Source of the DNA: Archivesica marissinica
Lineage: Eukaryota > Mollusca > Bivalvia > Venerida > Vesicomyidae
DNA: 64,000 bases
Direction: 5' to 3'
NCBI GenBank assembly: GCA_014843695.1
Contig: CM026390.1
Location: 17,896,942 to 17,960,941, forward strand
Position numbers and translations under genes: made by a program. How positions within the stretch are numbered: the stretch's first letter is position 1; each line of letters opens with the position of its first letter. Under the pieces are notes generated by a model that saw only the letters and a program-made list of their open reading frames with translations, was not told the DNA's origin and ran no database searches. Of the stretch, positions 33,961 to 45,239 are shown one piece after another.

Positions 33961-34309
33961 TTAATGGATACATAAAAAATGAAACACCATTCATTCTAAA
34001 TTTTATAAATTTTGACCATATAATGAAGACTTATTGATATATTTTCTTCTTTGTTTTACTGTCGACAATTATAACATGTATTCTGTTACTATGGATATAT
34101 CAAACGGCATTGCCTGTTAACCATGATTCGACTTACTATACGTGAGGTTTCTCGGAAATACCACCCTAATCAATACGTGTAATTGTGTGAAATTCTGTTA
34201 ATGTTTCCTGCCGTGCACGGATTTTGTGCACATTCCCCGCTTCAGTAATTATATTGTCTAGTCTTATTTCTCTATTCTGTCTGTCTATTATGTTATGCTT
34301 CCCACTGTA

Positions 34310-34485
34310 AAATAGAAATTTATCAGTGAAATCAAATGTGCCATTCCACATGTAACGTAGAAATGTATCAGTGAAATCAAATGTGCCATTCCACATGCAA
34401 CGTAGAAATGTATCAGTGAAATCAAATGTGCCATTCCACATGTAACGTAGATATGTATCAGTGAAATCAAATGTGCTATTCCACC
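34310..34485. repeat. 45-bp tandem repeat in kinase intron, 4 copies
   Basis: TCAGTGAAATCAAATGTGCC recurs at 34323, 34368, 34413 and 34458. It lies about 350 bp upstream of the splice acceptor. Confidence 0.95.
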
Positions 34486-34833
34486 GGTTGAAAAAGTCGA
34501 ATAATGGTTAACAGTCAATGCCGTTTGAAATATGGTCAACGTGAATGTTTGCATTCAAACTATGAGTTTATATTCCCCTCATGGCATGAACATAGACAAC
34601 TATCATGATTGCGTTCAATGTTCATGTCGAGAAATATCATTCGAACATACCGTAAAAACAAACAAATAGCATAAAAAGCCATCATAAAATATGACGTGTT
34701 TGTGTGATGTTGTTCTATGCAGACCTGAGTCCAAATCAAAGCCTCAACAACGACCCGAAGAGGTCATTTTGTTTACCAAATATACTTCCGAAATCTGCAT
34801 GATTAAAGTATGATAACATATCTTCTCTTTCAG

Positions 34834-35252
34834 ATGACGGCAAGCCCTTGCTTTGTACAGATTACCTTGGTCGAGCATCTTACCTTCCGCCGGAGGTCCT
34901 CTCAGAAAAACCATTCCTACCAAAACCCGCTGATATCTGGAGCTTAGGGATTACCTTACTCTTCATTTTATTCCGGACTATACCATTCCGGGGCCTTGAT
35001 GAGGAGGTGCTAGTAGACCAAATGAACAACACGCTGGAAACATTCGTACAAGACCAAATGAAGATCCTGAACGCGCCTGTCAAACCTGCCATTGTACACA
35101 TTCTAGAATCACTACTGGAACTCGGATGTAATAGAAGGAACAGTATATGTGAGCTAGTTCGCAGCTGGCATGCTGTCCAATCTGAAAGTATGTTTGAAAC
35201 ACACGATAGAACGAAAGCTACTCTCATAGTAGATACTGGGACTAGCGGATAA
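34834..35252 (+). CDS. PLK4-like protein kinase, exon 2 (P+1 loop to C terminus)
   Basis: The acceptor is TCTTCTCTTTCAG ending at 34833, after a 3102-bp intron. The phase fits exon 1 exactly (G plus AT gives Asp159). It encodes residues 159-297: activation segment end LGRASYLPPE (179 is the conserved Glu, the APE alanine being Pro177), then ADIWSLG with Asp192 and Gly197, C-lobe helices and a short tail. The stop is TAA at 35250-35252 with a second in-frame TAG two codons on. At 297 residues the protein is essentially only a kinase domain. There is no poly(A) signal within the next 300 bp that I can see; a 21-bp minisatellite follows at once. Confidence 0.8.
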
Positions 35253-35269
35253 AAATAGTTGTCGCAAAG

Positions 35270-35515
35270 AAGATATTTTATTTCCCAAACAAGACGTACC
35301 ATTTCTCAAACAAGACGTACCATTTCCAAAACAAGACGTACCATTTCTCAAACAAGACATACCATTTCCCAAACAAGACGTACCATTTCTCAAACAAGAC
35401 GTACCATTTCTCAAACAAGACGTACCATTTCCCAAACAAGACGTACCATTTCCCAAATAAGACGTACCATTTCCCAAACAAGACGTACCATTTCTCAAAC
35501 AATTTCTCAATGTTT
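35270..35515. repeat. 21-bp minisatellite just after the kinase stop, about 11 copies
   Basis: ACAAGACGTACCATTTCTCAA units with CT/CC variation, starting less than 30 bp after the stop. Seven codons long, hence open in several frames (SQTRRTI on plus). It would lie in the 3' UTR. Confidence 0.95.
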
Positions 35516-35641
35516 AGATCTGTGTCATATTTCCCAAAGAAGATGCTATATTTCTCAAACATCATTTTACAACGTAGGCCCTGATCCAACTTACAATCTA
35601 GCTTCATATTATTCAATCATTTGCATATACATTTAAATCCA

Positions 35642-35899
35642 GTCCGCCTCCGTGGTCGAGTGGTTAAGGTCGCTGACTTGTATACCATTGTAACCTATCA
35701 TCACTGATGGTCACGGGTTCGAGCCCCGCTCACCGTGTTTCATTTATATGAAAAAGTTGGCAGTTTCTTACGGAGGTTGATGCACCCAAGTACTGGTTAA
35801 CCGCTGGAGCCTGCCCAGGAAAGGTATTGTTAGGTAATCTGCCAGCCGGTGATATAGTCCACACATGGGGCTGATGCAGGCGTAAAACCCGAAATATAA
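35642..35899 (+). mobile_element. SINE family E (class II tRNA-like head), copy 2
   Basis: GTCCGCCTCCGTGGTCGAGT head, long variable arm around ATCATCACTGATGG, B box GGGTTCGAGCCCC, body TTCTTACGGAGGTTG and TACTGGTTAACCGCTGGAGC. Tail GGTGATATAGTCC and GCAGGCGTAAAACCC. Confidence 0.88.
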
Positions 35900-38504
35900 C
35901 ATATAATATTTAAATCCAATCGAATAGTTTTGTTTATACTTGCCTCCTATTAAGAATCTTCTACGTAGCTTATGTCGATTAAGTTACTTGGTATATATCA
36001 GGAGGAGGCATCATCACTCTTCACTGGGTGACAAGTCCTGTGTTTCTTCCATCGAAACGGTTCTGTTTAGGGCTACACCTGTTCACTGCTGGTCATCTCG
36101 CAGCGGCATAGAAACCGACCATGCAGTTGGACATCAGCGTGTCGCATGTCGCTTCTCGGTCTGTACGTTTTGATCTTGACTGCTGGACAATGCTGGATAA
36201 AGGCTGTGCGTACTCGTAAACTCCAGCAAGGTCAAGTCGAAAAGACGATGCGTGCGCTCACCGGAAGAGAGTGCGACACGCTGAAGATTCATGTGCCATA
36301 GCCTGCTTCTGCGAGTTGTGTCCCCGACGTGCACACCGTGAGGAGATCGGTCTGGTGCTATCAATTTAAAACAGAAAATAAGCCTTATTTATGAAGAACG
36401 TTATAATTTAAATTTACGGGAACGCCTAAGCGAGTCAACACCCCTATGGGTAGCATGTACGAGACATGCTTGTGTAGACAAAATGGACATGAAACATAAC
36501 ATAACACTTAACAATCAATTGCCCATAGTTTCAATACTCACCAAATGTCTATGGTAGTGCCTATTTCATATTATCTATTTATATCATGCGTAAATGATAC
36601 GATGGCCACGCCACATACCGGTCAACCCCCACAACGTACACGTCGTCACCTAGGCATGTCAATCAGTAGCAGCTTATTTAAGACTTCGTCTCTTCGACAT
36701 CGGATCCTCGTGTAGGTGTGGCATATGAGGGACGGAACAGCCCGGGGGATGCCTTGACGCTACGAAGATCATTGACGAGGATATGAGAGACGTTTCTGCT
36801 ACGGTGGGATGACAAATGCGGAAGATGTTGCCCTAACAAGGACCCATTGTTCGAAAGAAGCAGACACCCCATGACTTGTCACTCTGGACAAGAGAAAGAA
36901 GATGCTTACTCCTGATGTCACCAGACGCAATATAAACATCCTAGAGAGAAACCAGTCGCCCACATGCCTCGACAGAGGAGACTTCAAGCAAACCTATACA
37001 CGAACGAACGATGACCACCTCGTAACAGAATGCTTGTGGATTCGGGCCCGCCATAACTACGGCGGTGATGTCATTAGTCTGGGCAATACACGTATATCCA
37101 CGTTGCGTCTTCAAGCTCATGGCTATGTATTTCCACCAGGAATGAGGTATCGAGATATAAGTAGACAGTAGTAATATTAAGAGACATGCAGCAATTAATA
37201 AAACGCATTAAATCGCATAAACAAGTTACCAGTTGATAATGTGCCAGTTCTCTTGGGGCACCCGAATAACTGCTTATTTCTGCACCGGGGTAAAAAAAAA
37301 AAGCTTATCGCGGTGTGCAACGTTTTACTTTGATCTTTATGTTACTATAATCTACACCAAAAACGGTTCAAATAAACTGGTAGAATGTAGATAATTACTA
37401 TAAGCTCCTGTTAGCTTTCAATTCAATCCACTTGTCTTGATAGTTGTATTATATGGATGTTATATGTACAGATGTTATATGTCATGTTTATCTTGATAAA
37501 TAAAATATGATTAAACCAAAACCAAACTGGTAGCTATAGATGAACTATGCTCGTTAGGTCAAGAGCAGAAAAATGACCTCCAAGCATCTAATTCGTGTAA
37601 TTATGTCCTTTTATTTTATGATATTCAATTAATATGAGTTTCAATTGCTCGTTACGTCGCTTAGTTAATTAGTTTGATGTGTTGTGCATGACGGTGTAGT
37701 GTGTGTGACGTAATACTATGTGTGACGTAATCGTTGGCGTAAACAAGATGGTGTACACTATTATATATCTCTCTAACCTTGTAGTGCCTCTCAACAATTA
37801 CCGTCCTCCATTCAATATTTACACAGCTATTGCATTTCCATCTATGAACTTATATGTCCTGTTTGTATCCAATTTCGTATGAATTTCCTCACTAAATATA
37901 TGCAACTGACGTGCGGACTCGAAGTTACGGTCATGCGCATTCGTAGTGTTTGACAGCGTTCGTCTTTGTTTCATGGATACTCAATTTACCAGATACGACA
38001 CACGACAATTCGCAAATCTTGACTAAATACAATTTATATGCGAATTGTGCTATACGTTAATTTTTCTCTGAGTGTCATTGAAAAGAACAATTAATGTAAA
38101 TATAAGAAATGAATATCGGGTTCAAGTTCCCATCGGCATCGGAGCATGAACTATCATGCACTAGCCTATAGTGGGCGTGTTTATAGTTAGCACGGATGCC
38201 TTTGGGCGCCTCCACACACGTTAACCACGCCCAATATAGTTCACACTACGATGGAAACTATTGACCCGCGATTCATTCCTGAAATGTATGTCGAATTTCT
38301 GTTCCTAGATATAACATATAGCATTTCTGTGACAAGTTTAAGAGACACGCTATCAGATGAACACATACTTTTTATTGTAAAACTGTGTTTTATGTTTTGT
38401 TTTTATTTAGAGTCGCAACAACAAGTATTGTTATATACAGATTTACTGTCTTTCCAGCTGTTGTGGAGGAGGAAAACAGCTGAAGTATTGTTTTGAACAG
38501 TCTC
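35900..38504. other. No gene recognised in about 2.6 kb
   Basis: Short ORFs (for example 35940-36173, 36902-37171, 38251-38496) carry no motif I know. Base composition is mixed and part (36.2-37.2 kb) is less AT-rich, so a decayed gene or element is possible. Confidence 0.4.
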
Positions 38505-39113
38505 GGGCGGACAACAGTCGTGAATCGCGGGCGGACAACAGTCGCGGGCGGACAATAGTCATGAGTCGCGGACGGACAACAGTCGTGGGTGGACAACAGT
38601 CGCGGGCGGACAACAGTCGTGAGTCGCGGGCGGACAACAGTCGTGCGTCGCGGGCGGACAACATTCGCGGGCGGACAATAGTCACGAGTCGCGGGCGGAC
38701 CAGTCGCGGGCGGCAACAGTCGTGAGTCGCGCGGACAACAGTCGCGGGTGGACAATAGTCATGAGTCGCGGACGGACAACAGTCGCGGTGGACAACAGTC
38801 ACGAATCGCGGGCGGACAATAGTCGCGGGTGGACAACAGTCACGAATCGCGGCGGACAATAGTCGCGGGTGGACAACAGTCACGATCGCGGGCGGACAAT
38901 AGTCGCGGGTGTACAATAATCATGAGTTCGCGGGCGGACAACCGTTGCGAGTCGCGGGCGGACAACAGTCGCGGCGGACACCAGTGTACGAGTCGCGGGT
39001 GGACAACAGTCGCGGGCGGACACCAGTGTACGAGTCGCGGGTGGACAACAGTCGCGGGCGGACGACCGTCGCGAGTCGCGGGCGGATAACAGTCTCGAGT
39101 CGCGGACACCGGT
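38505..39113. repeat. GC-rich irregular minisatellite
   Basis: Variants of GTCGCGGGCGGACAACA and AGTCGTGAGTCGC repeat with irregular spacing; clearly richer in GC than its surroundings. The long RDCCPPATIVRPR-like minus frames are by-products. Confidence 0.9.
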
Positions 39114-39267
39114 AAAACAACCGGCCGACCTTCCGTAAGCCGGTTGGATTGGATGTAGTCCAACATGTGGACGTTATTATTACGTTCATTACATTTCTGA
39201 TAAAACCGGAAGGTCAGGGTAGGTAACTAGAGCCAAATAGTGATACGTCATATACACGTATAGTATA

Positions 39268-39474
39268 CAGTTATTTCATGAGTGTTTGGGGAACAGTCAA
39301 AACTATTGTCCCTCGGTATCAGGGAAGACATTTCGAACTGTTGCCCTCGGCAACGTCTTCCCTCGGCAATGTCTTCCCTGATACCGTTAGGCCGAGGGCA
39401 ACAGTTCGAAATGTCTTCCCTGATACCGAGGGACAATAGTTTTGACTGTTCCCCAAACACCCATGAAATAACTG
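39268..39474. repeat. Long palindrome with 83-bp arms and CCGTTAGGCC centre
   Basis: 39268-39350 is the reverse complement of 39392-39474 with one difference (ATGAGTG versus ATGGGTG). The 41-bp centre repeats GTCTTCCCT and CCTCGGCAA strings and ends in CCGTTAGG (the motif CCGTTAGGCC spans 39384-39393). Identical peptides appear from both strands, as expected. Confidence 0.95.
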
Positions 39475-40024
39475 TTTTATTACCTAATGCTTTATAACGT
39501 TTTTTGTACTCAGAGAATCCCTATTTTCTAATAAAACATTGAGTTCACCCTCAGTCATGTCTTCAAACCTAGCCTGGGCCATAATTCAAGATAAATTTCT
39601 GTTTTTTTGCAATAAATACGGAAAGGAATTAATGAACGGAAAGGAGGGCTGCACATAATGTATATCGATGACTTCAAGCGCAGTCAGAGCTAAAATGTAT
39701 TCGGGACGTATTTTTTACTTTGACTTCCATAACACCCTATTGCGCATCCTACTGCGCACAGTGAAAGCATACTCAGAGTATGATTGGTTCAAAAGTCTAG
39801 TATGAAACAGTTCAAACTATTGCCCGGTCAACAGTTCGAACTGTTGCCCAGAAGGATAAAAAAATGCAATGAAACAGGCAAAAATAACGAATTACAAGTT
39901 ATATAGAGCATTAGGTAATACTATATTCTATCGACCGAACGTGCCGTTATTTAATTGCTATATAATGTCACAGATCTTTCAGTAAACATATATAATCACC
40001 GGAAGCTAGTAGCGTTCTTTGATC
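39475..40024. other. No gene; short perfect palindrome
   Basis: CAACAGTTCGAACTGTTG at 39829-39846 is a perfect palindrome and echoes CAACAGTTCGAA in the nearby 83-bp arms. Confidence 0.6.
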
Positions 40025-40240
40025 AACCGTCTGACCCTAATAAAATTAACAGTCTTTCAGATGGGACGTTAAACCGAGGTCTCGTGTCGGTGCTTTTCAT
40101 CGTTCACGTAAAAGAACCAGAGGAGACTCTGGAATGGGTCTCTGTCTGTATCATGCACTATCCTCCTAAATCTAAAATAACTAATCTCTTCAGGAGGCGT
40201 CGCTCATATGGGCAACCGGTAGCGACGATAACTAATTGTA
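40025..40240 (+). mobile_element. SINE family A, 5'-truncated
   Basis: Starts at the end of the head (CCGTCTGACCC) and continues through body and tail. Confidence 0.85.
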
Positions 40241-40299
40241 AAAAACAAACAACAAGCGGCATCCACAAATAATGGCTATATAGTAGTCATATCACTTAA

Positions 40300-40956
40300 A
40301 GCGACACTACATGAGTGAAAACACAAATGTCTACAGAATGTACTTTCCTATTATATGGTATAATTTATTCCCAAATATTTGCCTCAAATACTGAGTATTT
40401 CAACTAATAAACAAACGTCGTATACGCGGTTTGTTGACATAACAAAATAATGTAAACATCCATGCGTAATACAACTAGTGTATCATGAATAACACGATTT
40501 ATAGTACAGATTTACCGTTATATCTCATATGTGTGCATATTTATTTGTAGAATAATCTTAGTTAAATTATCTCTAAATGGCATTACCTCGCATTTAGTAT
40601 TGACTCCGATGACAAACAAACGTCAATTCAGGAGGATGGATGGCCGTTATATGAAATCATACTTTCAATCCACAAAAACATTGTTTATTGATTCAACGTT
40701 AGTGTTCAAATGTATTCGGAACATTTGTAGTAATAATTCATTTTTAAATACGTGAAAAAAGCATTTTATTTTTGCTTTTTTCGATGTAATGTCGTGCTTT
40801 TTTCGATGTAATGTCGTGCTTTTTTCGTTGTAATGTCGTGCTTTTTTCGATGTAATGTCGTGCTTATTTCGATGTAATGTCGTGCTTTTTTTCGATGTAA
40901 TGTCGTGCTTTTTTCTTTTCGATGTAATGTCGTGCTTTTTTCGATGTAATGTCGCC
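40300..40956 (-). mobile_element. TTAA-flanked TIR element, family 2, copy 2
   Basis: AGCGACACTACATGAG at the left and CGATGTAATGTCGCC at the right, with TTAA at 40296-40299 and 40957-40960. Interior matches 8106-8632 reversed. The right end carries a tandem amplification of its own terminal sequence. Confidence 0.88.
40772..40954. repeat. 22-bp minisatellite made from a transposon terminus, about 8-9 copies
   Basis: TTTTTTCGATGTAATGTCG with GTGC joins repeats; CGATGTAATGTCG is the element's terminal inverted repeat. Confidence 0.93.
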
Positions 40957-40960
40957 TTAA

Positions 40961-41228
40961 GCTGTTAGTGCGACTTAAAAACACACCAAAACAGAACACA
41001 CATACTGCTGTGTTATGCTAATGTGTCAGTGTTGCAATGGTACATGTAGTCGGTTTCTAGTAGAGATGCATTTCCTTTGTTGATGTATGTCTGGGGTACA
41101 CAGACACTGCGAGTTGTTCAATCAGTGCTAACTATGCCGGTTATGAAAGTCGATGTCACAGCACAGACGGAAATTCCCAAGTGAGTGGGTGCATCAGTTG
41201 CCGTAGGAGATCTAGATATATAGTGGAA
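40961..41228. other. No gene seen
   Basis: Nothing recognised. Confidence 0.5.
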
Positions 41229-41444
41229 GTCGTGATAGCAGTGGATGCGCGTTCGCTTCAGGTGCGAACTGTCCGGAGTTCGAGCCTCCTACGATTGTGT
41301 CATTAGGCAAGGCATTTAAATTCCACGTTGCCTCTTCTCTCTCCCTCGTGGCGATGGATTCCATCAGGAATGAGGTCTCGAGAGTGATTAATATAAGTTG
41401 TAATAACTTGTTTCGCAATCAAGCTAAAATAAATTTGTATAAAA
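41229..41444 (+). mobile_element. SINE family D, copy 2
   Basis: GTCGTGATAGCAGTGGATGC head, anticodon arm GTTCGCTTCAGGTGCGAAC reading CAG, tail CGAGAGTGATTAATATAAGT. Confidence 0.88.
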
Positions 41445-41773
41445 ATAGTTTATTTTCAAATTCAGTAAGCCAGAGGCCCATGTGAAAATACAATAAGCAT
41501 AAACATAGATGTAATACAATGACCGAAGAAGACACTGAAATAAACACAAGGAATACAATATACAATGCATAGAGTGAGGTTATTGCATAGTTTTGTCATA
41601 CAAGTCGCTGCATTAGTTGGCCAGCCATGTTGTTGAGTGGTATCCTCATACAATATTGAATTGATTCTAGAGTCACGAATATTAAGCAACCATTGCAGTG
41701 GTGCGTAGCTTATGTTAAGCCATGATGACCGAGTTTGGTGTTTATTGTCAAAGAGTATCCTATAATGATTAAA

Positions 41774-42003
41774 GTCGTGATAGCGCAGTGGTAGCGTGTT
41801 CGCTTCAGGTGCGAAAGGCCCTGAGTTCGAACCCCGTTGGGGCCGTTACGATTGTGCCCTTAGACAAGGCATTCAAATTCCACATTGCCTCTTCTCTCTT
41901 CCTCGTGGCGATGGATTCCATCAGGAATGAGGTCTCGAGAGTGATTCATATAAGTTGTAAGAACTTGTTTCACAATCGAGCTAAACTAAATTTGTATACA
42001 CTA
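41774..42003 (+). mobile_element. SINE family D, copy 3
   Basis: Best preserved head: GTCGTGATAGCGCAGTGGTA, anticodon stem TTCGC/GCGAA, B box GAGTTCGAACCCC; body and tail complete. Confidence 0.9.
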
Positions 42004-42041
42004 ACTAAAAGTTTCATGAAGTTCTGAACATCAGTTATAAT
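41951..42041. repeat. Left member of about 88-bp direct repeat around SINE E
   Basis: AAGTTGTAAGAACTTGTTTC to GAACATCAGTTATA recurs at 42278-42365 with two or three differences. It consists of the SINE D end plus downstream DNA. Confidence 0.9.
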
Positions 42042-42045
42042 ACAG

Positions 42046-42277
42046 GTCCGCCTCCGTTGTCGAGTGGTTAATGTCGCTGACTTGCATGCCACTGTAACCT
42101 ATCATCACTGATGGTCACGGGTTCGAGCCCCGCTTAAGCCGTGTCTCATTTATATGAAAAAGTTGGCAGTTTCTTACGGAGGTTGGTGCACCCAAGTACT
42201 GGTTAACCACTGGAGCCTGTCCAGGAAAGGTGTTGTTAGGTAAACTGCCCGCCGGCGATATAGCCCAAAATGGTGCT
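42046..42277 (+). mobile_element. SINE family E, copy 3
   Basis: Complete head and body, ending CGATATAGCCCAAAATGGTG. Set between the 88-bp direct repeats. Confidence 0.88.
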
Positions 42278-42365
42278 AAGTTGTAATAACTTGTTTCACA
42301 ATCGAGCTAAAATAAATTTGTATACACTAACTAAAAGTTTCATGAAGTTCTGAACATCAGTTATA
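42278..42365. repeat. Right member of about 88-bp direct repeat around SINE E
   Basis: See 41951-42041; this copy lacks the rest of SINE D. Confidence 0.9.
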
Positions 42366-42382
42366 CATACGTGTTTATTATA

Positions 42383-42815
42383 ATCAGACAGATAGAGAGA
42401 GAAAGAGAGAGAGAAGAGAGAGAGAGAAAAAGAGAGAATGAGAGAGAGAGAGAGAAAGAGAGAGAAAGAGAAAGAGAGAGAAGAGAGAGAAAATAGAGAG
42501 AAGAGAGAAAGAGAAGAGAGAGAAGATATAGAGAGAAGATATAGAGAGAACATAGAGATAGGTAGATACATAGAGAGAGAGGGAGAGGAGTGGAGAGAGA
42601 GAGAGAGAAAGAGAGAGAAGAGAGAAGAGAAGAGAGAGATAGAGATAGAGAGAGAGAGAGAGAAGAGAGAGAAAGAGAGAGAAAAGAAGAAAGAGAGAGA
42701 GAGAGAGAGAGAAAGAGAGGAGAGAGAGAGAGAAAGGAGAGAGAGAAAGAGAGAGAGATAGAACGTGAGAGAGAGAGAAAGATAGAGAGAGAGAAAGAGA
42801 GAGAGAGAGAGAGTC
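42383..42815. repeat. GA-rich purine tract 1
   Basis: Nearly only A and G on the plus strand over about 430 bp (GAGAGAAAGAG with rare ATA interruptions). Confidence 0.97.
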
Positions 42816-43029
42816 ATTGAACATAGTAAAGGTGTATGACAGCAACCATTCAGTTATCCCATATTGATTTAGTGCTTCGAGGTTGTGCAGTTCTGGGCAT
42901 CATTTTAAGAATTATAACTGTCTGCACATGTGTGCCCTCGAACGGACGGACGGACGTGTGTATTGGTGACTGTACAATCCGGCTAATATAGCGAAACACA
43001 GTATAATAGATGTATGCAAACTCTAGAAG

Positions 43030-43550
43030 ATAGTAATCATGTAATAAGAGACATCGGTCAGTTACTGCCCCTGAATAGTCCCCAGAAGAGGCTGGAGCCG
43101 TTACGAGTGTGCCCTTAGGCAAGGCATTTAATGTCCACGTTGCCTCTTCTCTCTCCCTCGTGGCGATGGATTCCATCAGGACTGAAGTCTCGAGAGTGAT
43201 TAAATTAAATTTGTATTAAGTGTTTTCCTCTGTTTTTATCGTTGTTTCCTGTGCACAACATGCTATTTTATTCCACTATCGCTTCTTATGAGTATTAAAT
43301 TACTATATCTCGATAGATCTCCTACAGTAAATGCAATGGGTACTTATTTGTAAAAGAATGTTAGCAGTTAATTAAAACGATTTTGATAAAATCACATTTA
43401 TCATACCGCAACAACAGTAAAAACAAAGGGTTCTAACTAAAATGACCTATTCACATATTGGAATAAATCAGACTTTATCTGCCAAGGGAGGTAATAGAAA
43501 ATTAGCGATGCCTCTTACTGCATTTCTTACAAACAAAGTGTATTACCAAA
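43030..43550. repeat. Dispersed repeat Y, copy 1, split by SINE D
   Basis: Matches 58625-59020 (CAGTTACTGCCCCTGA, CTCTGTTTTTATCGTTGTTT, ATCACATTTATCAT, AAATCRGACTTTAT). SINE D occupies 43091-43217. Confidence 0.75.
43091..43217 (+). mobile_element. SINE family D, 5'-truncated, inside repeat Y
   Basis: Begins at GCTGGAGCCGTTACGAG and runs to CGAGAGTGATTAAATT. Confidence 0.85.
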
Positions 43551-43813
43551 GTGCACCAGTAGCGTAATTCACCATTGCGATGTCTTAATGTACACTGTAC
43601 TTGAAAAATATATAATTAATATTCCTCTGATAGCTCCGTTTCTCCGAAAACAGCTCATGATATGTCAAATAAAATACTTTTGTAGATCATAAATTGGCAT
43701 GTTTTATACAAGCATAACGGAACACTTGAATACAGTGAAATTTCATCTTTCTGATAAGTATAATGACTTTAAATATGCCATTGAACTCGTACTATCAATA
43801 TATACCGACACAC

Positions 43814-43814
<1 letters not shown>

Positions 43815-43877
<63 letters not shown>

Positions 43878-44397
43878 AGAGATGAGGAGGAGAGGAGAGA
43901 GGGGGGAGAGTGGGGAGAAAGAGCGCACGAGAGAGAGAGAGAGAGGGGAGAGAGGAGAGGGAGGGATTAGAGAGAGGAGAGAGACACAGAGAGAGAGAGA
44001 AAGCACGCGAGAGAGAGAGAGAGAGGGGAGAGAGGGGAGAGAGGATAGAGAGAGAGAGAGGAGAGAGAGAGAAAGCGCGAGAGAGAGAGAGAGAGAGGAG
44101 AAGAGAGAGAGGGGAGAGAGAGGTGATAGGAGAGAGAGAGAGAGAGAGAGGGGAGAGATAGGAGAGATAGAGGAGAGAAGAGGAGCACGTGAGAGAGAGA
44201 GCGCGCGCGAGAGAGAGCGCGCGCGAGAGGAGAGATGGGAGAGAGAGAGAGAGGAGAGAGAAAGGAGAGAGAGGAATAGAGATGAGAGAGAGAGAGGAGG
44301 GATATAGGAGAGATAGGAGAGAGAGAGGGGAGAGAGAGGAGAGAGAGAGAGAGAGAGCGAGAGAGCGAATGAGCGAGCGAGAGAGAGAGAGAGAGAC
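43815..44397. repeat. GA-rich purine tract 2
   Basis: (GA)n passing into GGAGAGA, GCGCGAGA and similar variants for about 580 bp. Long Arg/Glu frames on plus and Ser/Leu frames on minus are by-products. Confidence 0.97.
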
Positions 44398-45239
44398 GTG
44401 AATATATTTGTCTGATAATGATTCGGTTAATAAGTGTTTCACTGATACATTAGCCCAACGAAATTATTTCTAAATCTGATAAACGGGTTCATTATGTCAG
44501 AAACACCATGAAACAACCCAGGGTGCCATGATACGCAAACACGTACTTAGTGATCAGATAACTCGTTTCGCAGACGTCTGCTATGGTACAAGCAATCATT
44601 TTTAAACAATATCACAAGAAATTGCACTAATTAGTGTTCATATAGTAAAAAAATAATCATATCTCGGTGGTGGTGGTTTTCATGGAATAGAGATCGGAAC
44701 AGCGTTCAGTTGATGCACATTTCTTCAATATCGAATGCGAACCAAAGTTCTTACACCATTAATTTAAGCGCTCTAGTGATTTCAACCCTGGTGCAAATAA
44801 TCGCCATGAGGTAGAGAGAGAGGGGGGAGGGAGGGAGAGAGCAGAGAGAGATAGAAGAGAGAGAGAGAGGGAGAGAGGGGAGGGAGGTAGGGAGCAGAGG
44901 CAGGTTTGTGAGATTCTAAATCCAACAAATGTGGGTGCTAAACGTACTGATGATCTGGGGATTTGGAAATTCATAAAGGCAAATAGGTGCAGCACGTGTG
45001 AATTGGCTTTATCAAATATAATCGTTATGCTTGAATCTAGATTTCTAAAGATTCCCAAACGAACCTGATGTTTTGTTCACCGGCCATGTTACATTTCTAT
45101 GAATACCTAAAGCAATATATATATATTTTTTATTTAATTTATTTACAATGTGTATCTACAAGTACATAATCTAAACATTTAAATATGATAAGAATTTGAC
45201 ATAGAATATTTTGTAGCTCTCATCTACTCTCGCCCTTTC
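44398..45239. other. No gene; third GA tract at 44812-44890
   Basis: Noncoding, with a short purine tract. Confidence 0.55.

Noticed and set aside
35259..35636. Separate gene after the kinase
   Set aside because: Mostly the 21-bp minisatellite; starts with TTG and has no domain.
35860..35899. Hammerhead ribozyme at GGGCTGATGCAGGCGTAAAA
   Set aside because: CTGATG is followed by C instead of the required A, and no matching third stem is seen; the string is part of the SINE E tail in several copies.
36902..37171. 89-codon ORF as a gene
   Set aside because: No recognisable motif, no start context of note, and antisense ORFs of equal quality overlap.
39248..39497. Two overlapping 70-codon ORFs with the same N-terminal peptide on both strands
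   Set aside because: The identity follows automatically from the palindrome; not evidence of protein coding.
43699..44442. Arg/Glu-rich and Ser/Leu-rich ORFs
   Set aside because: Translation of GA-rich simple sequence on the two strands.
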